Positions 33,034-45,600 of a DNA stretch of 64,000 nucleotides are shown here, piece after piece. Source of the stretch: Calycina herbarum (taxonomy: Eukaryota; Ascomycota; Leotiomycetes; Helotiales; Pezizellaceae); the NCBI GenBank assembly GCA_001414485.1, contig LLEY01000036.1, positions 248,001 to 312,000 on the forward strand. The letters run 5' to 3'. The notes below the pieces were generated by a model. That model searched no databases. It was not told the origin of the DNA and was given only the letters and a program-made list of their open reading frames with translations. The first letter of the stretch is position 1; every line of letters starts with the position of its first letter. The position numbers and the translations under genes were made by a program.

Positions 33034-36000
33034 ATGAGCGACAGCGATTCAGAGCCGATTTCACCCTCCGAGGTCAGCTCCTCGGAAGAGGCTGAAGAGG
33101 TTGAAAAGGCCCCAAAGGAACTCTCCGAAGAACAGGCCATCAAGGAAGCAATCCACAAATGTCTCAACAACGTCCAAGGCGCTGGATCTTTCGCCGTCTT
33201 CGAGAATCTGGGAACCCCACCACTACCAGGACTGCATTTGAAAAAAGGTGGCAATATCGGCCTTCCACTTTCGGATCGCGATGCTCAAGCTATCATTGCG
33301 GAAAGTCATCAAGCACCGTTTGGAAAGGGAGAGGAGACAATCGTCGACCAATCCGTACGAAAAACATGGGAACTTTCGCCTGATGATTTTACCCTCACAA
33401 ACCCGGCCTGGAAACCGTTTGTCGATGGCATTGTTTCCAAGGTCAGCACTGGTCTGGGGGTTGATGCGGCGGGTAGAGGGGTATCGGCAGAATTGTACAA
33501 ATTGCTACTTTATGATGAGGGTGCTCTTTTCAAACCCCATCAAGAGTGAGTATACACAGTGCCCATTTTAATATCCAGCATTCTGACGATTTCTTAAGTT
33601 CCGAAAAATCCCCTGGTATGTTTGGTACCCTAGTTATTGCTCTGCCATCCAAGCACGAAGGGGGAGCTGTCAGAGTTACACATGCCGGTCAGACAAAGTT
33701 GTTTGAGACTTCGAAGTTCTCCGGATTTGAAGCTTCATATCTTGCTTGGTTTTCAGATGTGACCCACGAAGTCAAGCCTGTGACATCAGGCCACCGGTTA
33801 GTTCTTACCTACAACCTCATCCATGAGACACTTGGTCCCAAAGACCTAGCAGCCAGCTCAAACACATCACTGGCTGCATTACGAGCAACGTTCCGCACTT
33901 GGAAAGAAGCATCAGAGGCAGACGAGGACCTTCAAATGCCTGTTGCGACGCTATTCGAGCACAAATACACAGATGCTAGTCTCCAATTCGATGGCTTGAA
34001 AGGAAAAGACAAAGGGGTCGGTGAGCTTCTCCGGGACGTCTGTGACGAGTTCGGATTCTGTTTCTATCTTGCCAATTTCGAGAAGACCGTTGAAGGGGGC
34101 TGCGATGAGAATGATTACGTTGGCAAGAGAGGAGTGCATGAAATAGACGAGCTTTGCGATAGCAGCACAACGCTTCTCAAAGTTGTCGAACTTGACGGGA
34201 CTGAAGTGGGGAAGAATTTGAATTTCGACGATGAACGTCATATGGACAAAAGTGATACTTTTCAACGTATTCATCCCGATGAGGAAGACTATACTGGTTA
34301 TACCGGTAATGAAGGGGTTTCTACAACGCATTTCTATCGTCGGACGGTAAGATTACTACCCAACATATAATCCGATTTACTAACATTATTGTTATAGCTT
34401 GCCATTGTGATGCCAAGAAATCACCGAGTACAATTTTTCCTCGATCCGAAGAATCAAAAGAAACCCGATCGTGGATATATGTACAGCTGGTCCCACGATA
34501 AGCCAGAGAATGTGGAGAATCCAGCAGTCACAATATGGCTTGACCAGCTCTCACAAAAGCTGTCAATAGATCCCGTCGATACAACTGCCCGGGAAGATAT
34601 GGATGCCATTTGCCAATTGATGTTTCGCCGAACACAAGAGTGGAACAGCGAGGTCCTCTCTTGGAGGGAAAACCAAAAAAAACCAATCCCTCCCTAACTG
34701 GCGTTATAAATCAAAACCATCAGAAACTCCTCCCTTTTCCTTCGAACATCTGGCCCGAGCTGTTACCACTACTCTGGATCTTGGAGATAGGGAGTTGCTG
34801 TTGAAAATATTCAATGTCTTCCTTGACCTTGAAAATCCACCACTTCTGCAGACTCTACTGCAGCAAATGGGTACAGCCTACGTTCGCTATGATTCTGAGT
34901 TTCGGGATAAGTACGTTGTTTATTTTTTTGGGAGTGTGGATGTTCTAACCTCATTTCAGGATAAACGTACGCTTATCTAAAATCACTCAGTTTCATAGTC
35001 GAATTTCCAAGTTGGAATCTTTACGATCAGCAGCTATTGCCGAAGCAAATATCTCGGGTAAAGGTCCCCAGGAGTACGAAAATTGGATCAATGGACAAAT
35101 GCGCGATGCCCTAGATTCCCCTGATATCGAAATTGAAAGCTCGGAAGACGGTGCAGCCCTTGTTGCACTTGCAAAGACCTTCAAGTCCCAAGATATCTTT
35201 ACCAAGTACGTCAATCACCCTGTTCGCGATTAACGATCAAATGGCTGTCGATATCATGGAACTAACGCAAGGCAGAATTTTACCAGTGGTCAAAACAAAC
35301 ATTGACTACACACCATTGGTCGTCGCTTTCCTCACAGGCCTCTTTAATGCAGGTACCAGCGGTGAGATTGAAAAAGAGGTCACCCGCAACTTTTTTCGAG
35401 ATGTCATTTCTGATCTTGCTGAGCAATTCAGCTTGCAATCACTCGAGAAAGAACGAGAAAACAAGAACAAACTTGCCAAAATTTTCGAAGGTGATTACTA
35501 TTCTTTCGGGCCTGGCCCCCGCCGACCCAAGATACTCAGGCCGGAACCAGACGATCAAAACAGCCGCAATATTGCAACCTTGTTGTGCAATTGTCAAGAG
35601 CTAGATCTCCCTACAGAGCTGGGGCAGATTTGCGATAAGCTCGCGACCGAAGTAAAATCTGTCGAGGTCGACCTCTTCGAAGTTATTTACCTTCCATTTC
35701 TCAAGCACCTTAGCGGTATGCTCCAGGACAACAATTTGCCTCAAGAGATCTCGTCTCTTTTCCAAACCGTTCTTGCCACATACATTCTGCGCTTCGTTGA
35801 AGCTGAGCCCAAACGTCCAAACCACTGGGCACGAGACGGGGCAACAGATTCTTCTTGCGCGGGTTCTTGCGCCGATCATGGCCTCCTGAATGCTTTCCTC
35901 AAGGACCCCAAACGCAAGACTGAAAGATTCTCGATGGCGAAGAAACGACGAGACCATCTTTATTGGAGTTTCAGAAACATGAAGGGTGTCACAACCGAGA

Positions 36001-36341
36001 CCGACACAAGCCGTAGTCCTCATACTCTAGTGGTCACGAAGACGCATGAACTATTCAATGATGCACATAAAGCATGGCAAGATCGCTGCATGATCGCCCG
36101 AAACCATATCAAGGACATCGGTCAGGATTCTAAGCTCTCTGCTCTGCTAGGTGATAAAAAAGATGCCATCACTTTGCTAGCCTTTGAGAATCTCTCGGTG
36201 ATGTATCCGGATGCGTTGGCCCAAACACAACCCTTGGCTTCGAGCTCATCGAATGGAAATAGAGCTCTTGCACCCACCAAGAAACCACGAAAGACCCCGT
36301 CCTCTGTACCAGCGTCTGCCGAAGTCATTGAGTTGGACTGA
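33034..36341 (+). CDS. Large 2OG-Fe(II) oxygenase-like protein, one frameshift (about 1,027 aa)
   Basis: Exons 33034-33545, 33599-34346, 34398-34910, 34960-35205 and 35276-36341. Splicing exon 1 to 2 yields LLLYDEGALFKPHQD-SEKSPG, with the HxD iron ligands, followed by MFGTLVIALPSKHEGG and TSGHRLVLTYNL (distal His and likely 2OG-binding Arg), the pattern of fungal prolyl-4-hydroxylase-like oxygenases. The C-terminal third carries a Cys-rich element (SSCAGSCADHGLLNAFL) and a basic SMAKKRRDHL motif seen in this fungal family. In exon 3 the frame shifts at an A8 run near 34676-34683: one A fewer restores a continuous frame (NQSLPNWRYKSKPSETPP...). The acidic Ser/Glu start MSDSDSEPIS was preferred over two upstream in-frame ATGs. 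Catalysis is plausible; the substrate is unknown. Confidence 0.8.
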
Positions 36342-37164
36342 ATTACAAAAATTCATGAAATGCTTCGATATTTGCTACACCCTTTCTTATTGTTCCAGAT
36401 GTTTTTCGATAATCAGTGGTATCACCTGAAAGGATTGCAAGAATGAGGAACCAAAGTTCTTTATTCTCCTAAGCTACTTCAGTTAATACTTGCGATTAGC
36501 ACCATACCTGTCTCTTCCGAAGCACCGTACTACCACAGTGTAACATAAAATGGGATTTTGCTTGGGTCGTGGCGTTATCTCATTTTGTAATTATTAGCTC
36601 TGTACACAACACGAATACAACAAACACTGTACCCATTAATGTAAACCCAGCATTATTGTGAGATTGAAACCGCTTGTGTTGAACTTTTCAAAATTCCTCC
36701 CACACGGCCGTCTTACACTTACCGTAGCTTCTCTGCCAGGTACCTTCTCTCGTCTCGTTGTCCCAACCCCATAACTCAATCTAAAGTATCTAAATGTATA
36801 GGGTAAGTTTCAAAATATTCTAAGTCAGGACTGAAAGCTTTGCATTCCCACTATTTGCTTTGCTGGGCTTATTTCTTTCTTCTCGTTCTTTCTATTCTCT
36901 CCATTCTCTCCCTCTTGACCTAGATGTATGCACAACTTACTTGTTTTTCTGCTGTGTCTTTGTTTGTTTTTTAAGTTAGAATGACTTGAACTTCTATAAT
37001 GCTTACTTCTTAGTCCTAGAGTAAACTTCCTTGGAGGAAAATCCTCGTTGTGTTACCTGTTAGCTCTGATCAATTGTAGTATTAACTAATCATGTTACTA
37101 CTTTTTAGTATTTAAAAGTGAGTCTAGTAGCTTTAACTAACCTATTATATTATTCTAGGTATTT
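36342..37164. other. Intergenic, AT-rich
   Basis: No gene seen. A (tctc)n-like pyrimidine stretch lies at 36880-36920. Confidence 0.4.
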
Positions 37165-37345
37165 GAGTTAATAAAGTTGAAGTCGGGAACGTCTTAAAAG
37201 CATAGAGTACAGGTACTTATCTAAGTAACATTTCTTTAATTTAATTATTTTAGAAAGTTTAGAAACTTGAGTTAGCCGAAGAGATAAACTTGTGGAGTCT
37301 GCCTAGAAAGAATTGCTCAATGGTGTAATCAGCGAATAAAGCCTA
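37165..37345. repeat. Dispersed repeat R3, copy 2
   Basis: Ordered matches to 23090-23285: cttaaaagcatagagtacag, tatctaagtaacat, ttaatttaattattttagaa and gaataaagcctacta. No coding content. Confidence 0.65.
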
Positions 37346-39488
37346 CTAGATCGTTACATTATTCCTCTCGAGGTTTCAAACACGAATCGAAATATAAATT
37401 GAAATGAAGTGTTGTTCACAACCTATGATATAAATTCGCAAGGCTTTATAAGGAAGCCAAGTTCTCGAACACTTGGATCTGTATATTCTGGCCGCATCTG
37501 GGCTTTCAGCAATGTTTTGTTACACTTTGATGTTTCATGTTTCGCTGTTCCCGGGTAGACCGTGAATAGTAACACCGAAAATTTCCTGCTATTCATGGGT
37601 AGACCACTACTTTAGAACACCCCAAACCCCTTCTCAATTTATATCAAATAAAAATTCCTGATCCCTTCTAAAAGACTGATAGGTTCTGTTCTACATCGCT
37701 GTTTCACGTATATTCTTACTGCCTCTATCAGATCAACAGCTATAACGTCTACCGTGACGGGAAAAGGTTCCGTATATGCACCTCTTAAAATTTACTACTT
37801 TCCAGCAACAATGCCGAATTATATAACAACCATATATTTAAAATACCAGAGACTGCTTACAATTATTAATAAGTTAAATTAGAGTCGGTATTTATTTTTT
37901 ATACAGTCTCTGTGCTGGACGTTTGGAGCGAGTAGACGTGGAATACTGAGAAGATCCGCAACGATGCAAGCGAAGAAAAGGAGTAAGGTGAGAGTAGAGA
38001 GGGGATTTGGCGTGATATGGGTGCAAATAACACCAGAGTCATGTCTCTATTGCTTGATTGAATCAAACCTCTGTACCTGGAAAATCCCATGATTCACTTG
38101 ATCTAGTCGCTTACACATGCTCGTCTTTTGTGGAACTTTTATCGCTCCCGTCTTCTTGTTCTCGCTCGCCCATCTAGTCTTCTCACCATCCACCCCTTAG
38201 CCTAGAAACGTTCAGATTTCCGAAGAGTAGTACTAGGACAGATCCGAAGTTGCAGTTCTGCTTGTTTTTGTAGTTAATTTTCACCTGTCTATTATCAAAT
38301 CCAGTAACTTAGTCTCAAATGCACTGTACTTCTTCTCTCATTCCCCAGGTTTACTACATTTTTAAACCCGGTCCCCGAGCCATCAATGCTCTTCCTTTTA
38401 TCTTAGCTATCATTGCTCTGTTTATTCTCTTGATATTCGTCTCTGTTTTCTACCTCCTATTATAGTCGCAATAAACTTCTAATACGCAGGGGGTCCCAGA
38501 GCAAAACAAGCAACCAACTTATATCAGAACAAAAAGTAGTCTTGATATACAAATTAGTGCCGAGACTTTACCTAATTCACGCCCTCTCACGCTACAACCA
38601 TGCGTCTGCTGCCAAGAGCAACGGCAAGACAGGAATCTTAACTAACGCGGTTCAAGAAGAAGATGACAGTGTTTTAGACGATGCTGCCCTTCGAAATCTC
38701 AGAAAGGCACTGGCCCAGGCATAGCAAGCCACCTGCCATTCCTTCGCCACACACTAGTGTGACATGCTCTTTACGACCTACGGCCTTTGGGAACTTTATA
38801 TCGCCTACCGTTCGCGATTTCAATGCACTCCAATCCGAATGTTTATAAGTCGCTGATATGTAAAGTCTTCTCGAAACTTTATAAACTGTCGATTCCTCGG
38901 AACTGTAAAAGCTGAAGTTGACAAAGATGAATACTATGGAATGAAGCAGTACTCAGTTCGGCAAGCGAGGATCATTGACAGCTGAGCCAGACAAAAGAGC
39001 GAGGTATGCGTTCATGATCTCCATGAAACGATCAACTGACATAAAGACAAGCAATCTGGGAAAACATACGGGCGATTACAAGAGAAGGTGAGCATCGCAC
39101 GAACTCGTGGTCCTTGAATAAGACGACGATAATTCACCTCAAGAAATCCAAGGGTAAATCTCTCATACAGCACCTCTGAATTTCTTAAGAATACGGGATA
39201 CGACTCAATTATCGGCCGGGGAAGAACATTCTGGAGATTAGACCACTTATGCCTCGCCACTTTCAAGCAAGCAAAGGGTCGTCGCAGATATTGTTTTCGC
39301 AGAGGAGCCCTTTAAATGGCTGGCATCATCCTTTACGAGCCGATGCAGAAAGATTTCAACCTGACGATTTAATTGCAAGCCGATGACGTTCTTTAAAGCA
39401 CATGAGCTGTACTTTTGGTTATTATCCGAACTTCAACAAATCGTCGAAACATTAACCAGTGTCGCGATTTTACTCACTGTCGATCTTA
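37346..39488. other. Gene-poor interval with inverted ATTCATGGGTAGACC motif
   Basis: Mostly AT-rich. An inverted pair, gggtagaccGTGAATAG at about 37553-37569 and CTATTCATgggtagacc at 37589-37605, resembles the palindromes at 48636-49277. Possible coding relics: 38542-38724 (+), ending DAALRNLRKALAQA, and 39012-39266 (-), containing YPVFLRNSEVLYERFTLGFL. Neither has a recognisable domain or splice context. Confidence 0.4.
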
Positions 39489-39995
39489 TAGTGAGTTGCG
39501 AATTAAGCTTCCCTTTTGACGATATTTTATAAACCGTGCGTTTTTAGAAAATTTCTTATTTCCTAGACACTCTTTCCCTCTTTACTTAATAACAGCGTAT
39601 ATTATTATATCCCTAAGAACAGCTAATAAGAGCTCTATACCCCCTTTCTTACACTATAAACTTTTTAGGAAGAAAATAGACACATTTATATATATCTAAA
39701 TTTTTATAAGGTCTTAGTAGAGACTACTCAACTTTACAAGGGTATAAAAAAATTTCTTATAAAAAGGGGGTTTTCTAAGAATTAACTATTACTAAGTTTA
39801 TTCTTGTTATACTTATAGTAATAAATAGAGAGGAGGTATAAGAAGATATAGAGGTTCTTTCTAGCTAGGTCTTATATCTTAAAGAGTACTTTAGTATTCA
39901 GTTTGCTAAAATAAATAAGGAAAAAACCTAGGAAGAAAAAAGCACAGTTTACAGAAAAAAAGTGTCAAAAAGGAAGCTTAATTCGCAACTCACTG
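39489..39995. mobile_element. Tc1/mariner-type MITE with TIRs and TA duplication (507 bp)
   Basis: The left end TAGTGAGTTGCGAATTAAGC and the right end, read inverted, CAGTGAGTTGCGAATTAAGC agree over about 26 bp and less well to about 60 bp. TA lies on both outer sides (39487-39488 and 39996-39997). The interior is AT-rich with no long frame. Related copies end at 197 and 13698. The TA target and long TIRs point to mobilisation by a Tc1/mariner transposase, but the termini differ from those of the autonomous element at 47006. Confidence 0.85.
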
Positions 39996-40367
39996 TAGTA
40001 TAAAAATCGGGGAAACTTTTAAAGTAAGTGGTGTACTAAGAAATATCTAAAACTAGAATCGATAAAAAGTATAGAATCTCGGACATCGCTGATTTTTGCA
40101 GGCTGGCGGATTGATCAATGATAAGTAATTTCTCTTGCTTCCATACTGCTGCTGCCTCTGAAATGGTACGCCTTTGCGGAGGTATTTGGTGCTGGAGAAT
40201 GAGAAACACTCTATGCACTGTATGGAATTGTGGTTCCATCCCTAGGAATGAAGATGATTCACTTGACAAGACCCAAAGAATACCTCGATTTATTGATTAC
40301 GCGATATGGGCTTCATAGAGTTCCAGGGAAAGATACCCTGAGAAATACCACTAAAAGCAGACAACTC

Positions 40368-40404
<37 letters not shown>

Positions 40405-41538
40405 GAGTTCTTCATAGCAAACACTTCTTCCTTCCCCGTTATCACAAAATCTCCTACCAAATTCCTCACCCCAAAAATCCGAACTGCTAGAATTCGTCTT
40501 CTTAACTACCGCCAAAACCCCACATACCTCCGATTCCATAAATCACCACTTCAAACAAGCCTCATCCAAGCAATTCTTTCACTAAAAAATACCGAGACTA
40601 AAGTAGTCAGTTACTACAAAAAAAACAGTATTCTTTAGCTATCTGAGTACGTAGGGAATTGCCTCCATCCAATCTATTACAGCTTGAGCACCATATCTTC
40701 TGACTTCTCTTGGGTGCTTCGCTTTTATTATAAGGTGGGTGGGATAACATGGTGAATTTCTTTAGGTAAGGTGGGGAAATTTGTGGGTAAGCTAATAAGA
40801 GGAGTAAGCTGGTAAGTGAAAGGTAAGCTGGCAAAAAATTGACGAGTAAGCAACAAGTCGAGTAAGCCAGTCTAGTCAGGTAACTGACTTAAATTCCCTA
40901 AGTCGTAAACAAAGTCGAGATGGACTTCTCTTCAACTCGTTTCGTTGTCTAAGCTTCCTAACAATTCGATTGCTCGAAACATTTGGTACCTTATCTGACA
41001 CAATATTGCGAGGCTCAAGGTAAATCAGGTGATTATCTCGAGCCCCACTTTCCATGTTTGCTTGAAATGCCATCTCAATTCCATTCCTCGATCTCTCCTT
41101 GCATCAAAATCATCAACTTCACGACATATCTCATCAAGATAGAAGACGTGTTTTGAATTTGAATTCAGTTTTCATTGTATTTTTCAAGCTGATCATATCC
41201 TTCCCATCGCACTTAAGGTGCAAAAGAGGTATGCCATGCCATGCAAAGCTACTATCCCATCCATCCTATTACCCCCTGAAATTATCGTCGGCACCTTCCA
41301 TCCATTAACAACCTGTCCTCTCGTCAAGGCATGATATCGTAAAAAAAAGACAAAGACCCCACAGGGCAAAATATGAGCAAGAAGAAAGAGTAGTAGGGGT
41401 ATCGACAGAGCGCGCACCATCCCATTAAGAGCCATTACATCCACCGACCATTTTTTGTTGTCCATCCGTAGCCGTCGTCAAGTACCTCAAAGAAATCTAA
41501 TCGCGATTTGGACTTTTGGGTATATATTATGAAGACAT
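39996..41538. other. Intergenic, no supported gene
   Basis: Includes a (CT)n microsatellite at about 40372-40402 and a loose repetition of gtaagctgg/gagtaagc between 40780 and 40880. The end nearest 41538 is expected to hold the CFEM gene 3' untranslated region. Confidence 0.45.
40372..40402. repeat. (CT)n dinucleotide microsatellite
   Basis: About 15 perfect CT units. A likely length-polymorphic marker. Confidence 0.95.
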
Positions 41539-42624
41539 TTACAAGACGAGAGCGGCGATACCGACAGCAACAGCCATTCCGGAGAAGGCGGTTTGCACAG
41601 CTCCACCAGCTGATGAAGAGGATGAAGGGCTGCTGGCAGCGGTAGAAGCTCTTGAGGCAGCACTCGAGATACCGGATGCAACACTGGATGCAACACTGCT
41701 AGCTCCGCTGAGCGCAGATGAAACTCCACTGGATGCGCCAGATACGACTGAGCTAGCTCCTGAAAGGGCAGTGGAAGCAGCACCAGAGGCGTCGCTAGCG
41801 GCGGTTGAGACGGCACCAGCTGCTCCGGAGAAGATGGTGGTTGAGCCGAGAATTTGGGTTGAGATGGCACTTCCTCCGGATGAGACGACGGAAACGATGG
41901 CGGAGGTAGAGATCGCAGATCCAACAGCTGAGGCACCCGATCCGACGGCCGATGTTCCTGATCCTACGGCACTGCTAACACCTCCCAAGATTGTAGTAGA
42001 TCCGACGATGGCAGTTGACTAGTGATGATCTCAGAGTCAGTATTGCTCTTTCTAGAAGTATGTATAATGAAAAAACAAGAGGGAAAAATAACTCGGAGAA
42101 TACGTACAATGGCAGATCCACCGGAGGAGACGACCGATGCGAGCGCGGAAGTGGTGATAGCGACTGGGTTACCGGTAGCGGTGACGAGAGTGGTTGGAGC
42201 TGTGCCTGTTGCAGATGCTGCGGCGGAGGATGAAGCTTGAGAAGCAACGACAGCTATCAAGCGCGTTAGCTATTGACCAAAGAAGGCCATTGAGTTGTGT
42301 CGACTTACCAGAGCAGTAAGTTCCACCATATGCGATGACTGAAGCACCGACCTCAGCTCCACAAGCCTCGTTGGCACAATCACGGACACCATAGCTGAAG
42401 TTGGGGTTCTTGCACAAGCAGTTGGCATCTGGAGAACCGGCACATCCAAGAGCAGGAGCCTGGGCGAGCATGTTGTTGATACAGGTTTGCTGGGGAGAGT
42501 GATGTTAGCAATTGGATCCGAGATGGAGAGAGAAAGATCGACTTACTCCGCATGATGGGAGAGTATCAACTTGGGCGAGGGCGGAGACGACGAAAGCGCC
42601 GAGGGTGATCATGGAGTACTGCAT
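41539..42624 (-). CDS. CFEM-domain GPI-anchored surface protein (294 aa)
   Basis: Exons 42624-42547, 42489-42309, 42253-42108 and 42018-41539 close in phase to 294 aa. A signal peptide (MQYSMITLGAFVVSALAQ) precedes a CFEM domain with eight cysteines (DTLPSCGQTCINNMLAQ, ALGCAGSPDANCLCKNPNF, VRDCANEACG, YGGTYCS), including the Asp in SPDANCLC that coordinates haem in characterised CFEM proteins. A long Ser/Ala/Gly-rich stalk follows (about 95-270), and the C-terminus is hydrophobic (SGMAVAVGIAALVL) after small residues, as expected for GPI attachment. Family roles include iron/haem acquisition, wall integrity and host interaction in pathogens. The 5' leader contains a CCACCT-type pyrimidine repeat (42631-42658). 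Confidence 0.93.
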
Positions 42625-45600
42625 CTTGACGGTGGAGGTGGAGGTGGAGGTGGAGGTTGAGATTGGACGATCTGAAGGATGCTTGAAGGTGGTGGGTGGT
42701 GGATGGAGGTGGAAGAGGAGAGGAGTTGAAGAAGCTGGATTGGGATGAGTAGATGATTGTTGGTATGTGGTTTCAAAGGAAGAGGAAGAGGCGATGGGAG
42801 CGGGTTGATAAGTACTTTTTTCCCTAGCGAAGAGTTTAAATTGAGGAGGGTGGGAAAAGTGGTAAGTCAAAGCGAAAGCTTGGTTTTGGGACGGAAAGAG
42901 TGAGTGACGATGGGCAAGCCACCCCTGGCCTGGCCTGCATCCCCATATCCACATATCCACCATATGGCACTTTCGTCAAGACTCTTGAATTGGCGTTGCA
43001 CCAACCTCTCCATTCCTCTCTCCTCTCCCAAGGTCAACTCCACTTACTCCGTACTTCTAGAGGCGCATCCACTCACATGCAGAACAGCGAAAGGTCTCAG
43101 CTGTGTTTTCCAGCTGGGCACGAACTGACGCGCTTCTTCCAGAGCCAGCGCTTTCTCTCTTCCGTCCGGTCTACGCAAACGCGATGATTGGCGTAACCTC
43201 ATCCGGGACCTTGTGCTAGACAATCGTCCGACCCTTGACTCTATTACTAGGCCAGGGCCGATGCGATGCGATGCGATGTTCCCCTCCCAAGAACAAACTA
43301 GAAGCACGAGCTCGAGAAATACACCAGGAACAGCCGCAAATTTAGCTCCATTCTACCTTCCAAGCACCTTCGAGTCAGCATTCAGCTGTTTCTGCTCCTT
43401 ACCTCTGTTCCGGCGCTTCTACGAAACCTAAGCATGAATTGAATCCGGCCACATCAAAGATTGGCAAAGTCATCTGCGGGTTATCAAAAATGTGTTGCAA
43501 CCTGCAGACGGATGGGCGGTGGAAACGGCGTGGTTTCCTGCCTTGCTGGAGTGTTGGAGCCTTGCCACGATTTCAGACCTGGAAGCTGCAGCTCGACCAA
43601 GCCGGCATCCTTGATTGATGATTGATCGGAGGCTGGGAGGAAATACATTCAGCATCATGAGATTCAAGTTCAAGCAAGCAAGGAAGAAGAGATTCTGGAC
43701 GACGACGAGGATTGGTACCGAGAGGAGGCTGGCGAGGCGACGTTGATTGCAGGCGCTTGCTCACCGGTCAAACAAGGTACCAACCCCTCCTTTAATGATC
43801 ATCGACCAGCATCTTCTTCAAGGTTCTGTTTGCCAACCTGACATCACCGGATTCCACAGATCTCCATGCCACTTTGCTTTGTGCGCCCTCTTCATTTCCT
43901 TTTCCCATCAATCAAAATTCACGACATCATCATCAATCTGAATCGGGATAAAAGACACACTCGGAAATGACTGGCCCAGCTAGTGGCGACGAGATGGCAT
44001 TATTACACATACGGTCCGTGGTGTGGGAAAGGGACGGTGGAAAGGGAAACAAGCAGAGCGGCATACATATCGAGGCTTTTCCCGTTTTCGCCGCGACCAA
44101 GAATTGCTTGCCAGCACAGCAGAAGGGGTCGTTGGAAAAGAGTCGCATTCATGCTGCAGCATCGCCCCGTCAACCAACGATTTCTCCATTTCCCTTTTCT
44201 CGGACCAGGTTGGGAGGACTGTCGAGTGACGTCTGTCGAACAAGGTTACTACTGCTGTGGCCAAGCTCTCAATCTCAAACGGCACCAATGAAATGTCTCG
44301 CTCTCGTTTTCCGGAGGACCCAGGAACCAGCAGGATAAATGCAGGCCCCTGTGGTCGGCAACGCGAAACACAACCAGGAAAGTGTGCTGAGCCAACCAAG
44401 GGACTCCAGGCACTGTTCCCCAGACAATCCAGGGATTGTCCCGCTTTTCCCTGTTGAGCTGAATGCGATATCGTGGACAGCCTTTCTCAATGCATTTTCC
44501 ATATCAAGGGCTCCTCCGACATCAGTCTAGATGGAGTAAAATCCAACTGTTCCAAGCTGTTTGAGTACGCCCAAAACCGACACCGCCGGTCCTTTCTCAG
44601 AACGAAGCGCCAGCGTGATTTTCTTTTCCAATTTCAAAAACAGCCAATCAATGGTCGACGACTCGAATCATTGATTCGTGGCACGGCAGTTGTGGCTGGT
44701 GCACTTGCCACTCGGTCGATGCCGATCTAGATCAGGTTGGGGTTCAGGTCGACATGGGTTCCGATCTTCCCCAATTTTCACCGAGTTCAATCAATTTGAC
44801 TTTGGGGGGAAAATCTCTCACTCTTCAACAAAGTTCGCAACAGCAAGAAAGAACACAGAACAAAGCAGCCGGATTAAATACTACCACAAAGTATGATTGG
44901 CCTCCATTATGCGGGGACAAGGCCACAAACTCGTGGTCCGAGGGAAAACCACACGAGAGCTCGGACAGGAAAAATCAAGGTTTCTTCGCTGTCAAAATGT
45001 GTTGCCCCCTTGGCACGTTTGTCTTCACATCACATGTTTTGAGACATAGTGACCGCTCTGACGGAGATAGGCAGTGAGACTTGGTTTCACTGCAACCGTA
45101 TGATTCGGGGAAGATTTTCGTCCTGCTTCTTGATTTTCTTCATCAATTATCTCTCAGTTTCCATTCAACGCTGGAATTTTCAACAACCAAGGAATTGACT
45201 TTCTCGAACATGGCTATTCCAGTCAAGTCTGAATCTGGTTCACTAACCTGCCCCTGGGCAACGATCATCTTGCTTCCCGATATTCAACGTTGTCACTTCA
45301 ATTTTGAGGTATTTTACAAGATGCGCAATGCACGTCTCGGCGAGTTTGCAACCGCAATGTGGTACATGAAAATCATTTCATTGGGCAACAGATTCAATGA
45401 ATCAGAAACAAGTGTCTTGGGATTTGAAAATCTTTGGTTTGTACTCTAAATCCCCAGCCTCTTATTTCTTTTTGTTGCCAAATTGCCGGTCTTTGCGTTT
45501 GATATCATAGATCTATGGCGGCTCCTGAGAAGTCTCGGGATTTGGGGGAGAGAACCCGTTCTGGGACGTGTATCAGGTCGTAGTGCGACTTGAAGATATT

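Noticed and set aside
41516..42022. 168-codon plus-strand frame
   Set aside because: It is antisense to the Ser/Ala/Gly-rich stalk of the CFEM protein, whose codon usage keeps the other strand open.
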